NCBI GenBank assembly: GCA_963663265.2
Contig: CAXXXM010000001.1
Location: 1,054,001 to 1,118,000, forward strand
Length of the DNA stretch: 64,000 nucleotides
DNA from: JAEXOD01 sp963663265
Lineage (GTDB): Bacteria; Bacteroidota; Ignavibacteria; Ignavibacteriales; Melioribacteraceae
Direction of reading: 5' to 3'
This document shows, in pieces, positions 1 to 8,412 of this stretch. A model generated the notes under the pieces. That model saw only the letters and a list, made by a program, of their open reading frames with translations. It did not search any database and was not told the origin of the DNA. The translations under genes and the position numbers were made by a program. Every line of letters starts with the position of its first letter. The first letter of the stretch is position 1.

Positions 1-69
1 TCATTTATGCCCGGTGAAAAAGTACCTAAAGAAAAAAGGGAAGATATTTTAGATTATTTACCTGATTAA
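1..69 (+). CDS. 3' end of an unidentified gene (partial)
   Basis: The frame open from base 1 reads 22 residues and stops at TAA 67-69. It carries the piece FMPGEK and ends ILDYLPD. The short tail resembles the last helix of some c-type cytochromes, where a Met is followed by a terminal helix ending in YL, but this is too little to assign a function. The stop is followed directly by a strong hairpin terminator, which supports this being a real gene end. Confidence 0.4.
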   Translation, partial: SFMPGEKVPKEKREDILDYLPD

Positions 70-79
70 AATTATAGAT

Positions 80-118
80 AAAGAGCGATATAATAAAATA
101 TACCGCTCTTTTTTTTAT
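80..118. terminator. bidirectional intrinsic terminator
   Basis: A 13-bp stem with one mismatch (left arm 80-92, right arm 99-111) is followed by a run of eight T on the plus strand and flanked by A-rich sequence on the other side. It sits between the plus-strand gene ending at 69 and the minus-strand gene ending at 120, so it can serve both. Confidence 0.75.
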
Positions 119-119
119 T

Positions 120-2009
120 TTAAATATTTAATAATTGTTGTGTGATTGGTTTGTCGGGCATTATTTTTCTAATATTATTTATAATTTCTTTTGCCTTTTT
201 TGAGTTACCATAATTATTTTCATATATTGCTCGCGATGTCATCATACTATAAACAATATTTTTCATGTTATTAATATATTTATCCTCATTTTTGAAGAAC
301 CTAATATTTATATCTTTAATATTTTGGTGGCAATAATTTGTATCTCTTGTTATTTTAAATAATAATCCGCATGGTACCAAATTATATCCTTTTGGTAAAG
401 AAAATTCACCCCTCTGTATTTCATTTTCTACCATTTCAGGTCCTAAATAAATTGCATATTTATCAATATTATCCGTAATAATTTTGCTCATTATTGCTCG
501 ATAGAAAAATTCTAATTTTTGGGGGTCGAAGTTCTCGTCTCTTTCAAATGGTTTTAGAGCTTCTAAAAATCCATTTATTTCATTTTTCATTTTTGAAAAT
601 GTTTCGGGATAATTTAAATTCATTTGGTTGTAATACCATGACCTTCTTAATAATTCTTTGTCAATTATTTTAACATCGGGTCTAAAATTTTCAACAAATT
701 GAAAATAATAGCTTTCTGAAATAAAATAGTCCCATTGATAGCTTAAAATTATTCCATTTTTTTCAACGCTATTTAGAACTGTTTTTGTGTAATCTTCGTA
801 TGAATAATTACCACTCTGGTTTACTTCGGAAAAATTCAACACAAATTGGATTATTGGAAGTAGAATTAATGAAGAGTTATAAAGTAAAGATTCGCTCTTA
901 ATTTTTTTTATTATCTCAATTAAACCAAATAGAATAAAACCGGTAAATGTAATAAAGGCTAATAAAAAATAGGAGTCAATATCATTAATGTTATAGTTTA
1001 TACCATATATAATTGTGAAGATAAAGTTAATTATTAAAAAAATGGATGTTTTTTTCGACTTTTTGAATCCTAAAATCATTCCAAATAAGCCAATAATAAT
1101 GCCTAAATAACTAAATTGATTAGGAAGAATACTAAAAAAATAACCAAGTTGCTGTTTTGCTGCATCCATTGAAGAAAACATCCACACCTGATATTGATGA
1201 CCCGTAAAATGTCTCCAGAAAGCTTCAAAAGTTACTGGATTACCCCAATTAATTAAAGCATTTGATTTAGCGGCAAAAAATAGTAAGGAATAAAATATTA
1301 CTAAAATAGGTACAAATATTGAAAGCATTAATGAGATTTTAATAAAAGCAGACTTGTTAAATCCTTCTTTTGTGAAATATACATAAGCTAAAGCGGGAAG
1401 AATTAAAAAAGTTGTTAAATGGTTAGAGAAACCTAACCCTAATAAAATGGCGGAAATTAACCATTGTTTAGTTTCTACTTTACTCATGTATAAAATACGT
1501 AATATTTGATAAATGAGTAAAGTAATTAGTAATATGTGTAATGAATATACTTCAACAGAAGTACTCTGAAACCAAAAAACTTTTGAAAACGCTACTATTA
1601 ATCCTGCAATGTTTGCAAGTATAATAATACTATTATTCGAAATAGTATGAGTAATAATAGCAGATTCATTTTTTCTCTTTTTTGTTTTATTTTCGTGTGG
1701 TGTAATAAAATAATTAAGTATAATCAACTTAAATGATTTGATTAAAAACAAAACCCCAAATGAAACATATATGGAAGCTAAAATATTTAACAAATAAATT
1801 TTTGTAAAGGGGAGAGGAAGATTAGAAAATAAATAACCCAATAAAGTATATAACGGATATCCTGATGGATGAGCAATGCCAAATGTATATTGTACGGCGG
1901 CTAACTCACCAGAATCAATTTGAACAACACTTGGAGCGAGTGTAAATTGGTAAACAATAAACACAATTACAAGAGTGATATAATCAAGATATTTTAAGAA
2001 TTTATTCAT
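120..2009 (-). CDS. DUF2723 family multi-pass membrane protein (GT-C-like)
   Basis: This 629-residue protein begins with a membrane helix followed by a conserved block: TLAPSVV, DSGELAA and AHPSGYPLY (about residues 24-55). This is the signature of DUF2723, a family of polytopic proteins common in Bacteroidota and Chlorobiota and grouped with GT-C type glycosyltransferases. The D-S-G-E element sits where GT-C enzymes keep their acidic loop motif. About ten hydrophobic helices follow, then a soluble C-terminal part from about residue 400 that is probably periplasmic. It is shorter than many Bacteroidota members, which reach about 1000 residues. It starts 2 bases after the stop of glnE and is probably co-transcribed with it. 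The sugar substrate cannot be read from sequence. Confidence 0.85.
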   Translation of the reverse strand: MNKFLKYLDYITLVIVFIVYQFTLAPSVVQIDSGELAAVQYTFGIAHPSGYPLYTLLGYLFSNLPLPFTKIYLLNILASIYVSFGVLFLIKSFKLIILNYFITPHENKTKKRKNESAIITHTISNNSIIILANIAGLIVAFSKVFWFQSTSVEVYSLHILLITLLIYQILRILYMSKVETKQWLISAILLGLGFSNHLTTFLILPALAYVYFTKEGFNKSAFIKISLMLSIFVPILVIFYSLLFFAAKSNALINWGNPVTFEAFWRHFTGHQYQVWMFSSMDAAKQQLGYFFSILPNQFSYLGIIIGLFGMILGFKKSKKTSIFLIINFIFTIIYGINYNINDIDSYFLLAFITFTGFILFGLIEIIKKIKSESLLYNSSLILLPIIQFVLNFSEVNQSGNYSYEDYTKTVLNSVEKNGIILSYQWDYFISESYYFQFVENFRPDVKIIDKELLRRSWYYNQMNLNYPETFSKMKNEINGFLEALKPFERDENFDPQKLEFFYRAIMSKIITDNIDKYAIYLGPEMVENEIQRGEFSLPKGYNLVPCGLLFKITRDTNYCHQNIKDINIRFFKNEDKYINNMKNIVYSMMTSRAIYENNYGNSKKAKEIINNIRKIMPDKPITQQLLNI

Positions 2010-2011
2010 AA

Positions 2012-4792
2012 TTAATGCCCTAAGTATTTAAAATATAATTTTTGATTTTGCAATAATACATCATTTATTTTTTTTGTCAAATTTTCTACTGAAGGGAATT
2101 GCATAAATTCGCTTAAATGGTGTAATTTTGTTTTATCCATGGGTATATTTGAGTTATTAACTGAAAAAATATTTTGTAAACTAATTTCCAAAGTTTTTAA
2201 AAATTCATAATTTCTCTTTAATAAATTGAAGTCTGCTATTTCGTATTTTTCTGCCAAGTATTCTAATTTGTAGATAAAATCTTTTTCGAATAAGTCTTTT
2301 GCATTGTTATCTAAAAAGAATAGTCTTTGAATTATTAAGTCAATATCATTGATAGCACCTTCAGAATATTTAATGTTTTGAGTAATATTCAAATTGTTTC
2401 TGACTATTTTTTTTCGCATTTCGGTTATTTCAGAAACTAAAGTATTGTGATCAATAAATTTAATTACATTAAAGTATTCAGAAATCAATTCATTATAAAT
2501 TGCAGGTTCTCCTGCAATAAATTTTGCCTTTTGAAAAGCTTGTAATTCCCAAACACGTGCTCGTTTATTCAAATATATTTTAAAACTCTCAATTCCCCAA
2601 ACAATTTGAGAACTTTTTCCTTCAGGACGAAGCCTAAAATCAAATTTAAAAGGTTTTAATTTTTTTGATAATTCAGAAATAAATATCTCGGCATCTTTTT
2701 CAACATTTGATAACTCAATTTTAGATTTTAAGAAAATCAAATCAATATCCGAAGCAAAATTCATTGAACTTGTCCCAAAACTTCCAAAGCCCAATACAGT
2801 AAAAGATTTAATGTTTAGCTCGTTATATACTTGAACAATCTTGTTAAAAATGATCTTAGATAATAATTGTCCAAATTCTACTGCTGAGATTATTTTTAAA
2901 GAATATTGTAAAGATACAATAAACAGTAATGAATTTGTATTTAACCCTAAGTTGTTGAGTACAAAATTATTTACAAAAACTCTCCCAGATAAAATATAGT
3001 CACCAAGTCTTTTTTCGGTTTGCCATAAGTCAAAAGCTCTGTTTGAAAAAGCACAAAGAGTAATAAATTTAGATAAAAACATATTATCTAAAAAATTGGA
3101 GTACCATAAGGAAGGGAAAAATACAGAATGGATACCTTTTGTGAAATTTTCTAAAATATAATCGGGGAATTGAGAATTAGAAAGATGTAATATTATTTCT
3201 TTTTCAAAGTTTTTAAACAATTCAATTGTTTTTGAATCAAAGCCTTTCGAGTTGAACAAGTCTGTACCCGATTTAATAAATTCAAAATTCTTCTTCGCTC
3301 TATTTTTATCAGTAAAATTAATATTGTCAAATGAAAAACTTAACATTGAAGAACAACTTTCTTCATTTTCGTAAAACACAGAATCAAAAAAATCTCTCAC
3401 TAAGCTTTTATTTTTTATTAGATCAGAATTAAATTCTTCAATTGAACCATAACCTAAATAGATTGCCATTGATAAAAGAAGAGAATTATCCTCAGGAATT
3501 TGATGAGTCTGTCTGTCATTCATCAATTGAAGATAATGTTCAATTTTTCTAAATAAAATATATGCATTTTGCAAATTTATACTTTCACTTGAGCTAATAA
3601 TATTATTTTTGCTTAATAAATCAAGAACTTCTAAAGTATTTCCATTAAACAATAATTTGTTTTTTGATCCGTTAATCAATTGTAGAGCTTGAATAGAAAA
3701 CTCTATATCTCTGATTCCTCCTTTACAAAGTTTTATATCATTTTCTTTACCCAATTCAATCTTGCTTTTCATTGAACGAATTTGAGTAATAGGGGATTCA
3801 AATAATGACTTGGCAAAAATGTAAGATTTTAAGAAATTATAAAATTCAGTATATAAAGATTTACTTCCGCAAACAAAATCCGTTTTAAGAAGCATTTGTC
3901 TTTCCCAATCTTCACCTTTTGTTTCATAATAGTTGAGATAATAATTTAATGAATTTGAAAGCAACGAGTTTTTTCCACCTGGACGCAATCTAAAATCAAC
4001 TCGATAAATATATCCACGTTCAGTTATTTCGGTTGTATACTTAATAAACAGTAAAATTACTTCATTGAAGAAGGAGTTTGTATCAATTTTTTTTTGTTTG
4101 GAAATAATCCCGTTTTTATCATAAAATAGCATTAAATCAATGTCTGAGCTGTAATTTAACTCATGTCCACCTAATTTACCTAATGATATTATAGCATATT
4201 TTCTTGAGAGTTTTTTAATTTCGTATTTATTTAATATAATTTCAATACATAATGCAAATAGAACTCTTGAAATTGATATAGCCAGTTGAGATAGATTTGA
4301 TGTTGTTTCTTTTAAAGAACAATTGTTTACGATGTCGTTAAACCCAATTTTTAAGAGATATTTCCTTTTAAAGTTTCTAATTACATTTAGTTTGGCTGGA
4401 AAATTTTTATAATTTGAGAGCATGTTGTTTAATTCTTTGGCAAGCTCATTATTTAAGAATTTAGTTGTGATAAAATTTGATTCAAAAACTAAGTATAAAT
4501 ATTCAGGATTACTTACTATTACATCAGTTAGATAATTACTATTAGCAGCTATTTTTAATGTTTCGGTAATATAATGGGGGAATTTAATAGAAGACCTAAA
4601 AAAAAGTACTTTATCGAATAGAGAATTAATTATTCGTAAAAAATTATTAACACTATGGTCGTTGTATTGAAAAATACTAATTTCATTTTCAATTATTGAA
4701 TGTAAAGAATCTATCTCATTTGATGTTAAGGCACCATTAGAAAAAAAGATAACATCCTTAATTATTTTATCTACTAATATTATGTTTTTCAC
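2012..4792 (-). CDS. glnE: glutamine synthetase adenylyltransferase / adenylyl-removing enzyme
   Basis: GlnE adds AMP to, or removes it from, glutamine synthetase in response to P-II and glutamine. The 926-residue protein has the two nucleotidyltransferase domains of the family. The first carries GKLGGHELNYSSDIDL (about 205-220, acidic pair D217/D219) followed by DFRLRPGG. The second carries GFGSFGTSSMNFASDIDL (about 668-685, D682/D684) followed by DFRLRPEGKSSQ. The intervening KGGIRDIEF (357-365) is also typical. Length matches the family. The second domain has SFG in place of the usual KLG, but both metal-binding Asp pairs remain. It is transcribed divergently from secA-glnB, whose P-II protein is its expected regulator. 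Confidence 0.93.
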   Translation of the reverse strand: MKNIILVDKIIKDVIFFSNGALTSNEIDSLHSIIENEISIFQYNDHSVNNFLRIINSLFDKVLFFRSSIKFPHYITETLKIAANSNYLTDVIVSNPEYLYLVFESNFITTKFLNNELAKELNNMLSNYKNFPAKLNVIRNFKRKYLLKIGFNDIVNNCSLKETTSNLSQLAISISRVLFALCIEIILNKYEIKKLSRKYAIISLGKLGGHELNYSSDIDLMLFYDKNGIISKQKKIDTNSFFNEVILLFIKYTTEITERGYIYRVDFRLRPGGKNSLLSNSLNYYLNYYETKGEDWERQMLLKTDFVCGSKSLYTEFYNFLKSYIFAKSLFESPITQIRSMKSKIELGKENDIKLCKGGIRDIEFSIQALQLINGSKNKLLFNGNTLEVLDLLSKNNIISSSESINLQNAYILFRKIEHYLQLMNDRQTHQIPEDNSLLLSMAIYLGYGSIEEFNSDLIKNKSLVRDFFDSVFYENEESCSSMLSFSFDNINFTDKNRAKKNFEFIKSGTDLFNSKGFDSKTIELFKNFEKEIILHLSNSQFPDYILENFTKGIHSVFFPSLWYSNFLDNMFLSKFITLCAFSNRAFDLWQTEKRLGDYILSGRVFVNNFVLNNLGLNTNSLLFIVSLQYSLKIISAVEFGQLLSKIIFNKIVQVYNELNIKSFTVLGFGSFGTSSMNFASDIDLIFLKSKIELSNVEKDAEIFISELSKKLKPFKFDFRLRPEGKSSQIVWGIESFKIYLNKRARVWELQAFQKAKFIAGEPAIYNELISEYFNVIKFIDHNTLVSEITEMRKKIVRNNLNITQNIKYSEGAINDIDLIIQRLFFLDNNAKDLFEKDFIYKLEYLAEKYEIADFNLLKRNYEFLKTLEISLQNIFSVNNSNIPMDKTKLHHLSEFMQFPSVENLTKKINDVLLQNQKLYFKYLGH

Positions 4793-4882
4793 AATCAGCT
4801 AAAAATTTTGACTTGTAAAGTTATTAAAAAAGAGATTAAATTTAAATTACATTATTAACTTGTTTCCTGATGGGGCAGCTTT

Positions 4883-4913
4883 TTGACTTAATATTTTAAA
4901 GAAAATTTATAAT
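4883..4913 (+). promoter_or_regulatory. candidate secA promoter
   Basis: TTGACT at 4883-4888 and TATAAT at 4908-4913 are separated by 19 bases. A TTTATA at 4906-4911 would give the more usual 17. The pair lies in the intergenic region between divergent glnE and secA, about 80 bases before the secA start. This is pattern matching only, in a very AT-rich region. Confidence 0.35.
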
Positions 4914-4992
4914 ATTTAATATTGAGATAATAAAATTGCATTTATGGGTTAGGTTCAGTAATTTTGTTATTCGTAATTATTTGGAGAATTTA

Positions 4993-7900
4993 ATGTTAAC
5001 AAAGTTTTTGCAAAAAATATTTGGTGATAAGCACTCAAAGTTATTAAAAGAAATAAGTCCTGTAGTAGATGAAATCAATGAGATTTATAGTAAGTTACAA
5101 AATTTGTCAGATGATGAATTAAAACAAAAAACAATTGAATTTAAGGATAGAATAACAGAGAGGACCAAAGAAGTTAGAGACCAAATCGATGAAATTAAAG
5201 TAAAACTTACTTCCGATGATTTTGATGAAGATAGACAATCGCTTAATGATAAATTAGATAAATTAAATGAAGAGTTAGATGATCAATACGAAGATGTTTT
5301 GGATGAATTGTTACCGGAAGCATTTGCTGTAGTTAAAGATACGTGCCGTAGATTAGTAGGTAAAAGCTGGGATGCCGCTGGTAATAAGATAGTATGGGAT
5401 ATGATTCCATATGATGTTCAGTTGATAGGTGGTATTGTCCTTCATCAAGGCAAAATTGCAGAAATGGCTACAGGAGAAGGAAAAACTTTAGTAGCTACAT
5501 TGCCAATTTATTTAAATGCTCTTACCGGTAGAGGAGTACATATTGTAACTGTTAACGACTATTTAGCAAAACGTGATAGTGAATGGATGGGTAAAATATT
5601 TGAATTTCATGGTTTAACTGTTGGAAATATTTTATCTTCTATGGACCCTGAGGAAAGAAAAGTTAGCTACAATAGTGACATTACATATGGTACAAATAAC
5701 GAATTTGGGTTTGATTATCTAAGGGATAACATGTCTACAAGAAAAGAAGATTGTGTACAAAGAGTACATAATTATACTATTGTGGATGAAGTAGATTCTG
5801 TTTTAATAGATGAAGCCAGAACGCCTTTAATTATTTCCGGTCCGGTTGGTAACCCTGATCATAAATTTTATGATATGAAACCAAAGGTTGAAACTTTATT
5901 TAGAAAGCAAGCTCAACTTGTTTCGTCTATTGTAACTGAAGCTGAAAAACAATTAAATGACCCAAGTGGATTTGATGCGGAACAGGTTGGCATAGCGTTA
6001 TTACGTGCTTCGAGAGGTTTTCCTAAAAACAAAAAACTGATGAAGCTATTTAGCGAACCTTCTAATAAAAAACTAATGCAAAAGACCGAATTAGAGTTTT
6101 TACGGGAAAATGCAAAGAGAATGCCTGAAATAGATGAAGAATTATACTATGCAATTGATGAAAAAAATAATCAAATTGATTTAACAGAAAAGGGGCGTGA
6201 AGAACTATCATACGGTTCATCTGAGGGGAAAGAATATTTTGTATTACCTGATTTATCGCAAGAAATTGGTAAAATAGAAAAAGAATCCTCCCTAAGTGAA
6301 GAAGAAGTTGCACGAAAAAAAGAGGAAGTTTATAAAGTTTATGGTGAAAGAAGCGATAGAATCCATACGCTTAACCAGTTATTACGTGCATATACTCTTT
6401 TTGAGAAAGATGATGAATATGTTGTTACTGATGATGGGAAAATTGCAATTGTAGATGAGTTTACCGGTCGTATTTTGCCAGGTAGGCGATATTCTGATGG
6501 ATTACATCAAGCAATAGAAGCTAAGGAAAATGTTAAGGTTGAAAGAGATACCCAGACCTTAGCAACAATTACTCTTCAAAATTATTTTAGATTGTATAAA
6601 AAAATAGCAGGTATGACTGGTACCGCTGAAACGGAAGAATCAGAGTTTTTTGAAATATATAAATTAGAAGTCGCAGTAATCCCAACTAATAAACCTATTT
6701 CACGAGAAGATTTAGAAGATGCAATATTTAAAACTAAACGTGAAAAATATAACGCTGTTATTGAAAAGATAAAAGAATTAAAAAATAATGGTCAACCGGT
6801 ATTGGTTGGTACAACGAGCGTAGAAGTTTCGGAAACGATTAGTAGAATATTAAAACGTCAAGGAATTGCTCATAATGTATTAAATGCTAAACAACATCAA
6901 CGTGAAGCTGAAATTGTTGGTTTTGCTGGACAACCGGGAGCAGTTACAATTGCAACAAATATGGCTGGTAGAGGAACTGATATTAAACTTGGACCAGGTA
7001 TTATTGAAAAAGGTGGTTTATATATTCTTGGTACTGAAAGACACGAGTCACGTCGTATAGATAGGCAGTTACGTGGTCGTTCTGGTAGACAAGGAGATCC
7101 GGGTCAATCAAAGTTTTTCATTTCTCTTGAAGATGATTTAATGAGATTGTTTGGTAGTGATAGAATTGCCAGCATAATGGATAAAGTAGGTATTCAAGAA
7201 GGCGAGGTAATTGAACACTCATTAATTACAAAATCTGTTGAAAGAGCCCAGCGAAAAGTTGAAGAGAATAACTTTGCTATAAGAAAACGTTTGTTGGAAT
7301 TTGACAACGTAATGAATCAGCAACGCGAAGTAATATATACCCGAAGAAGACAAGCTTTGGAAGGAGAAAGATTAAAATCTGAAGTTTTTGAATACTTACA
7401 TGATTACGTTACTTCCGTAGTTGAAACTTATTATGATAACGCCGAAATTGAGAGTATTAGAGAAGAGATAGTTAAGCATTTGTTAATAGATATAAAAATT
7501 GATCCAACAACCTTTCAAGAGTTGGGTAAGACAGGATTAATTGATAGAATAATTGAAGCAGCTACTGAGTTTTATAGGAGAAAGGAACAACAGCTTAGTA
7601 GTGACTTAATGGCACGCATAGAAAGATTTGCAGTTTTAAGTGTAATTGATGAAAAATGGAAAGAACACTTAAGAGAAATGGATGATTTAAAAGAAGGAAT
7701 TAATTTACGTGCTTATGGTCAAAAAGATCCATTATTAGAGTATAAAGGTGAGGCTTTTAACTTATTCTTAAAATTACTTGAAGAAATAAGAAACGAAGTT
7801 GTTGCAGTATGTTTTAAACTATTTCCAGCCGCTCCTGAAGAAACAGTAACAACACGTTCAATTAATTCAACAAGATTGCGTACTATAAAAGAAGATTCGG

Positions 7901-8052
7901 ATTCGTTAAATGTAAATAATGAAGGTGGAAATGAAGCCGCACACAGAGGTAAAAGGCAGCCGATACGTGTTGAAGAAAAAGTTGGGCGAAACGAACTTTG
8001 CCCTTGTGGAAGCGGAAAGAAGTTCAAAAACTGCCATGGCAAAATAGGATAA
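4993..8052 (+). CDS. secA: preprotein translocase ATPase SecA
   Basis: SecA is the ATPase motor that drives proteins through SecYEG. Walker A is GEGKT (about residues 161-165 from this start). Walker B is DEVDSVLIDEARTP. Further motifs include TNMAGRGTDI and GRSGRQGDPG of the second nucleotide-binding fold, and a C-terminal zinc motif CPCGSGKKFKNCH that binds SecB or ribosomes. At 1019 residues it is longer than E. coli SecA because of lysine/glutamate-rich coiled insertions near residues 55-105 and in the region after DEARTP, as in Bacteroidota SecA. I chose ATG 4993 because a GGAG lies 7 bases upstream. The frame is open 57 bases further 5', but that sequence does not look like SecA. glnB begins 3 bases after the stop. 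Confidence 0.97.
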   Translation: MLTKFLQKIFGDKHSKLLKEISPVVDEINEIYSKLQNLSDDELKQKTIEFKDRITERTKEVRDQIDEIKVKLTSDDFDEDRQSLNDKLDKLNEELDDQYEDVLDELLPEAFAVVKDTCRRLVGKSWDAAGNKIVWDMIPYDVQLIGGIVLHQGKIAEMATGEGKTLVATLPIYLNALTGRGVHIVTVNDYLAKRDSEWMGKIFEFHGLTVGNILSSMDPEERKVSYNSDITYGTNNEFGFDYLRDNMSTRKEDCVQRVHNYTIVDEVDSVLIDEARTPLIISGPVGNPDHKFYDMKPKVETLFRKQAQLVSSIVTEAEKQLNDPSGFDAEQVGIALLRASRGFPKNKKLMKLFSEPSNKKLMQKTELEFLRENAKRMPEIDEELYYAIDEKNNQIDLTEKGREELSYGSSEGKEYFVLPDLSQEIGKIEKESSLSEEEVARKKEEVYKVYGERSDRIHTLNQLLRAYTLFEKDDEYVVTDDGKIAIVDEFTGRILPGRRYSDGLHQAIEAKENVKVERDTQTLATITLQNYFRLYKKIAGMTGTAETEESEFFEIYKLEVAVIPTNKPISREDLEDAIFKTKREKYNAVIEKIKELKNNGQPVLVGTTSVEVSETISRILKRQGIAHNVLNAKQHQREAEIVGFAGQPGAVTIATNMAGRGTDIKLGPGIIEKGGLYILGTERHESRRIDRQLRGRSGRQGDPGQSKFFISLEDDLMRLFGSDRIASIMDKVGIQEGEVIEHSLITKSVERAQRKVEENNFAIRKRLLEFDNVMNQQREVIYTRRRQALEGERLKSEVFEYLHDYVTSVVETYYDNAEIESIREEIVKHLLIDIKIDPTTFQELGKTGLIDRIIEAATEFYRRKEQQLSSDLMARIERFAVLSVIDEKWKEHLREMDDLKEGINLRAYGQKDPLLEYKGEAFNLFLKLLEEIRNEVVAVCFKLFPAAPEETVTTRSINSTRLRTIKEDSDSLNVNNEGGNEAAHRGKRQPIRVEEKVGRNELCPCGSGKKFKNCHGKIG

Positions 8053-8055
8053 TGT

Positions 8056-8394
8056 ATGAAAAAGGTGGAAGCAATTATTCGTCCTTTTAAGATTGATGAG
8101 GTTAAAGAAGCTTTGTTAGAAGAGGGTGTACGAGGTTTAACCATCACGGAAGTCAGGGGTTATGGTAGACAAAAAGGACATAAAGAAGTATATAGGGGAA
8201 GCGAGTATCAAATTGAATTTGTTCCCAAAATAAAAATTGAAGTAGTAGTTGAAGATAACGTTGTTGAAAGAGTTGTTGATGCAATATTAAAAACTGCTAA
8301 AACAGGTCAAGTTGGTGATGGTAAAATCTTTATTTATGATATTGCCGATGTTATCAGAATTAGAACAGATGAATCAGGTTCATCTGCATTATAA
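8056..8394 (+). CDS. glnB: nitrogen regulatory protein P-II
   Basis: P-II is a trimeric sensor of 2-oxoglutarate, ATP/ADP and glutamine that controls GlnE, NtrB and ammonium transport. The 112-residue protein matches family length. It carries the uridylylation T-loop YRGSEY with the modified tyrosine at exactly Y51, plus GYGRQKGH before it and the C-terminal KIFIYDIADVIRIRT block. It starts 3 bases downstream of secA and is likely co-transcribed with it. The target glnE lies just across the divergent promoter region. GlnB and GlnK cannot be separated from sequence alone; there is no amtB beside it. Confidence 0.95.
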   Translation: MKKVEAIIRPFKIDEVKEALLEEGVRGLTITEVRGYGRQKGHKEVYRGSEYQIEFVPKIKIEVVVEDNVVERVVDAILKTAKTGQVGDGKIFIYDIADVIRIRTDESGSSAL

Positions 8395-8412
8395 ACAAAA
8401 TGATGTGATTTT

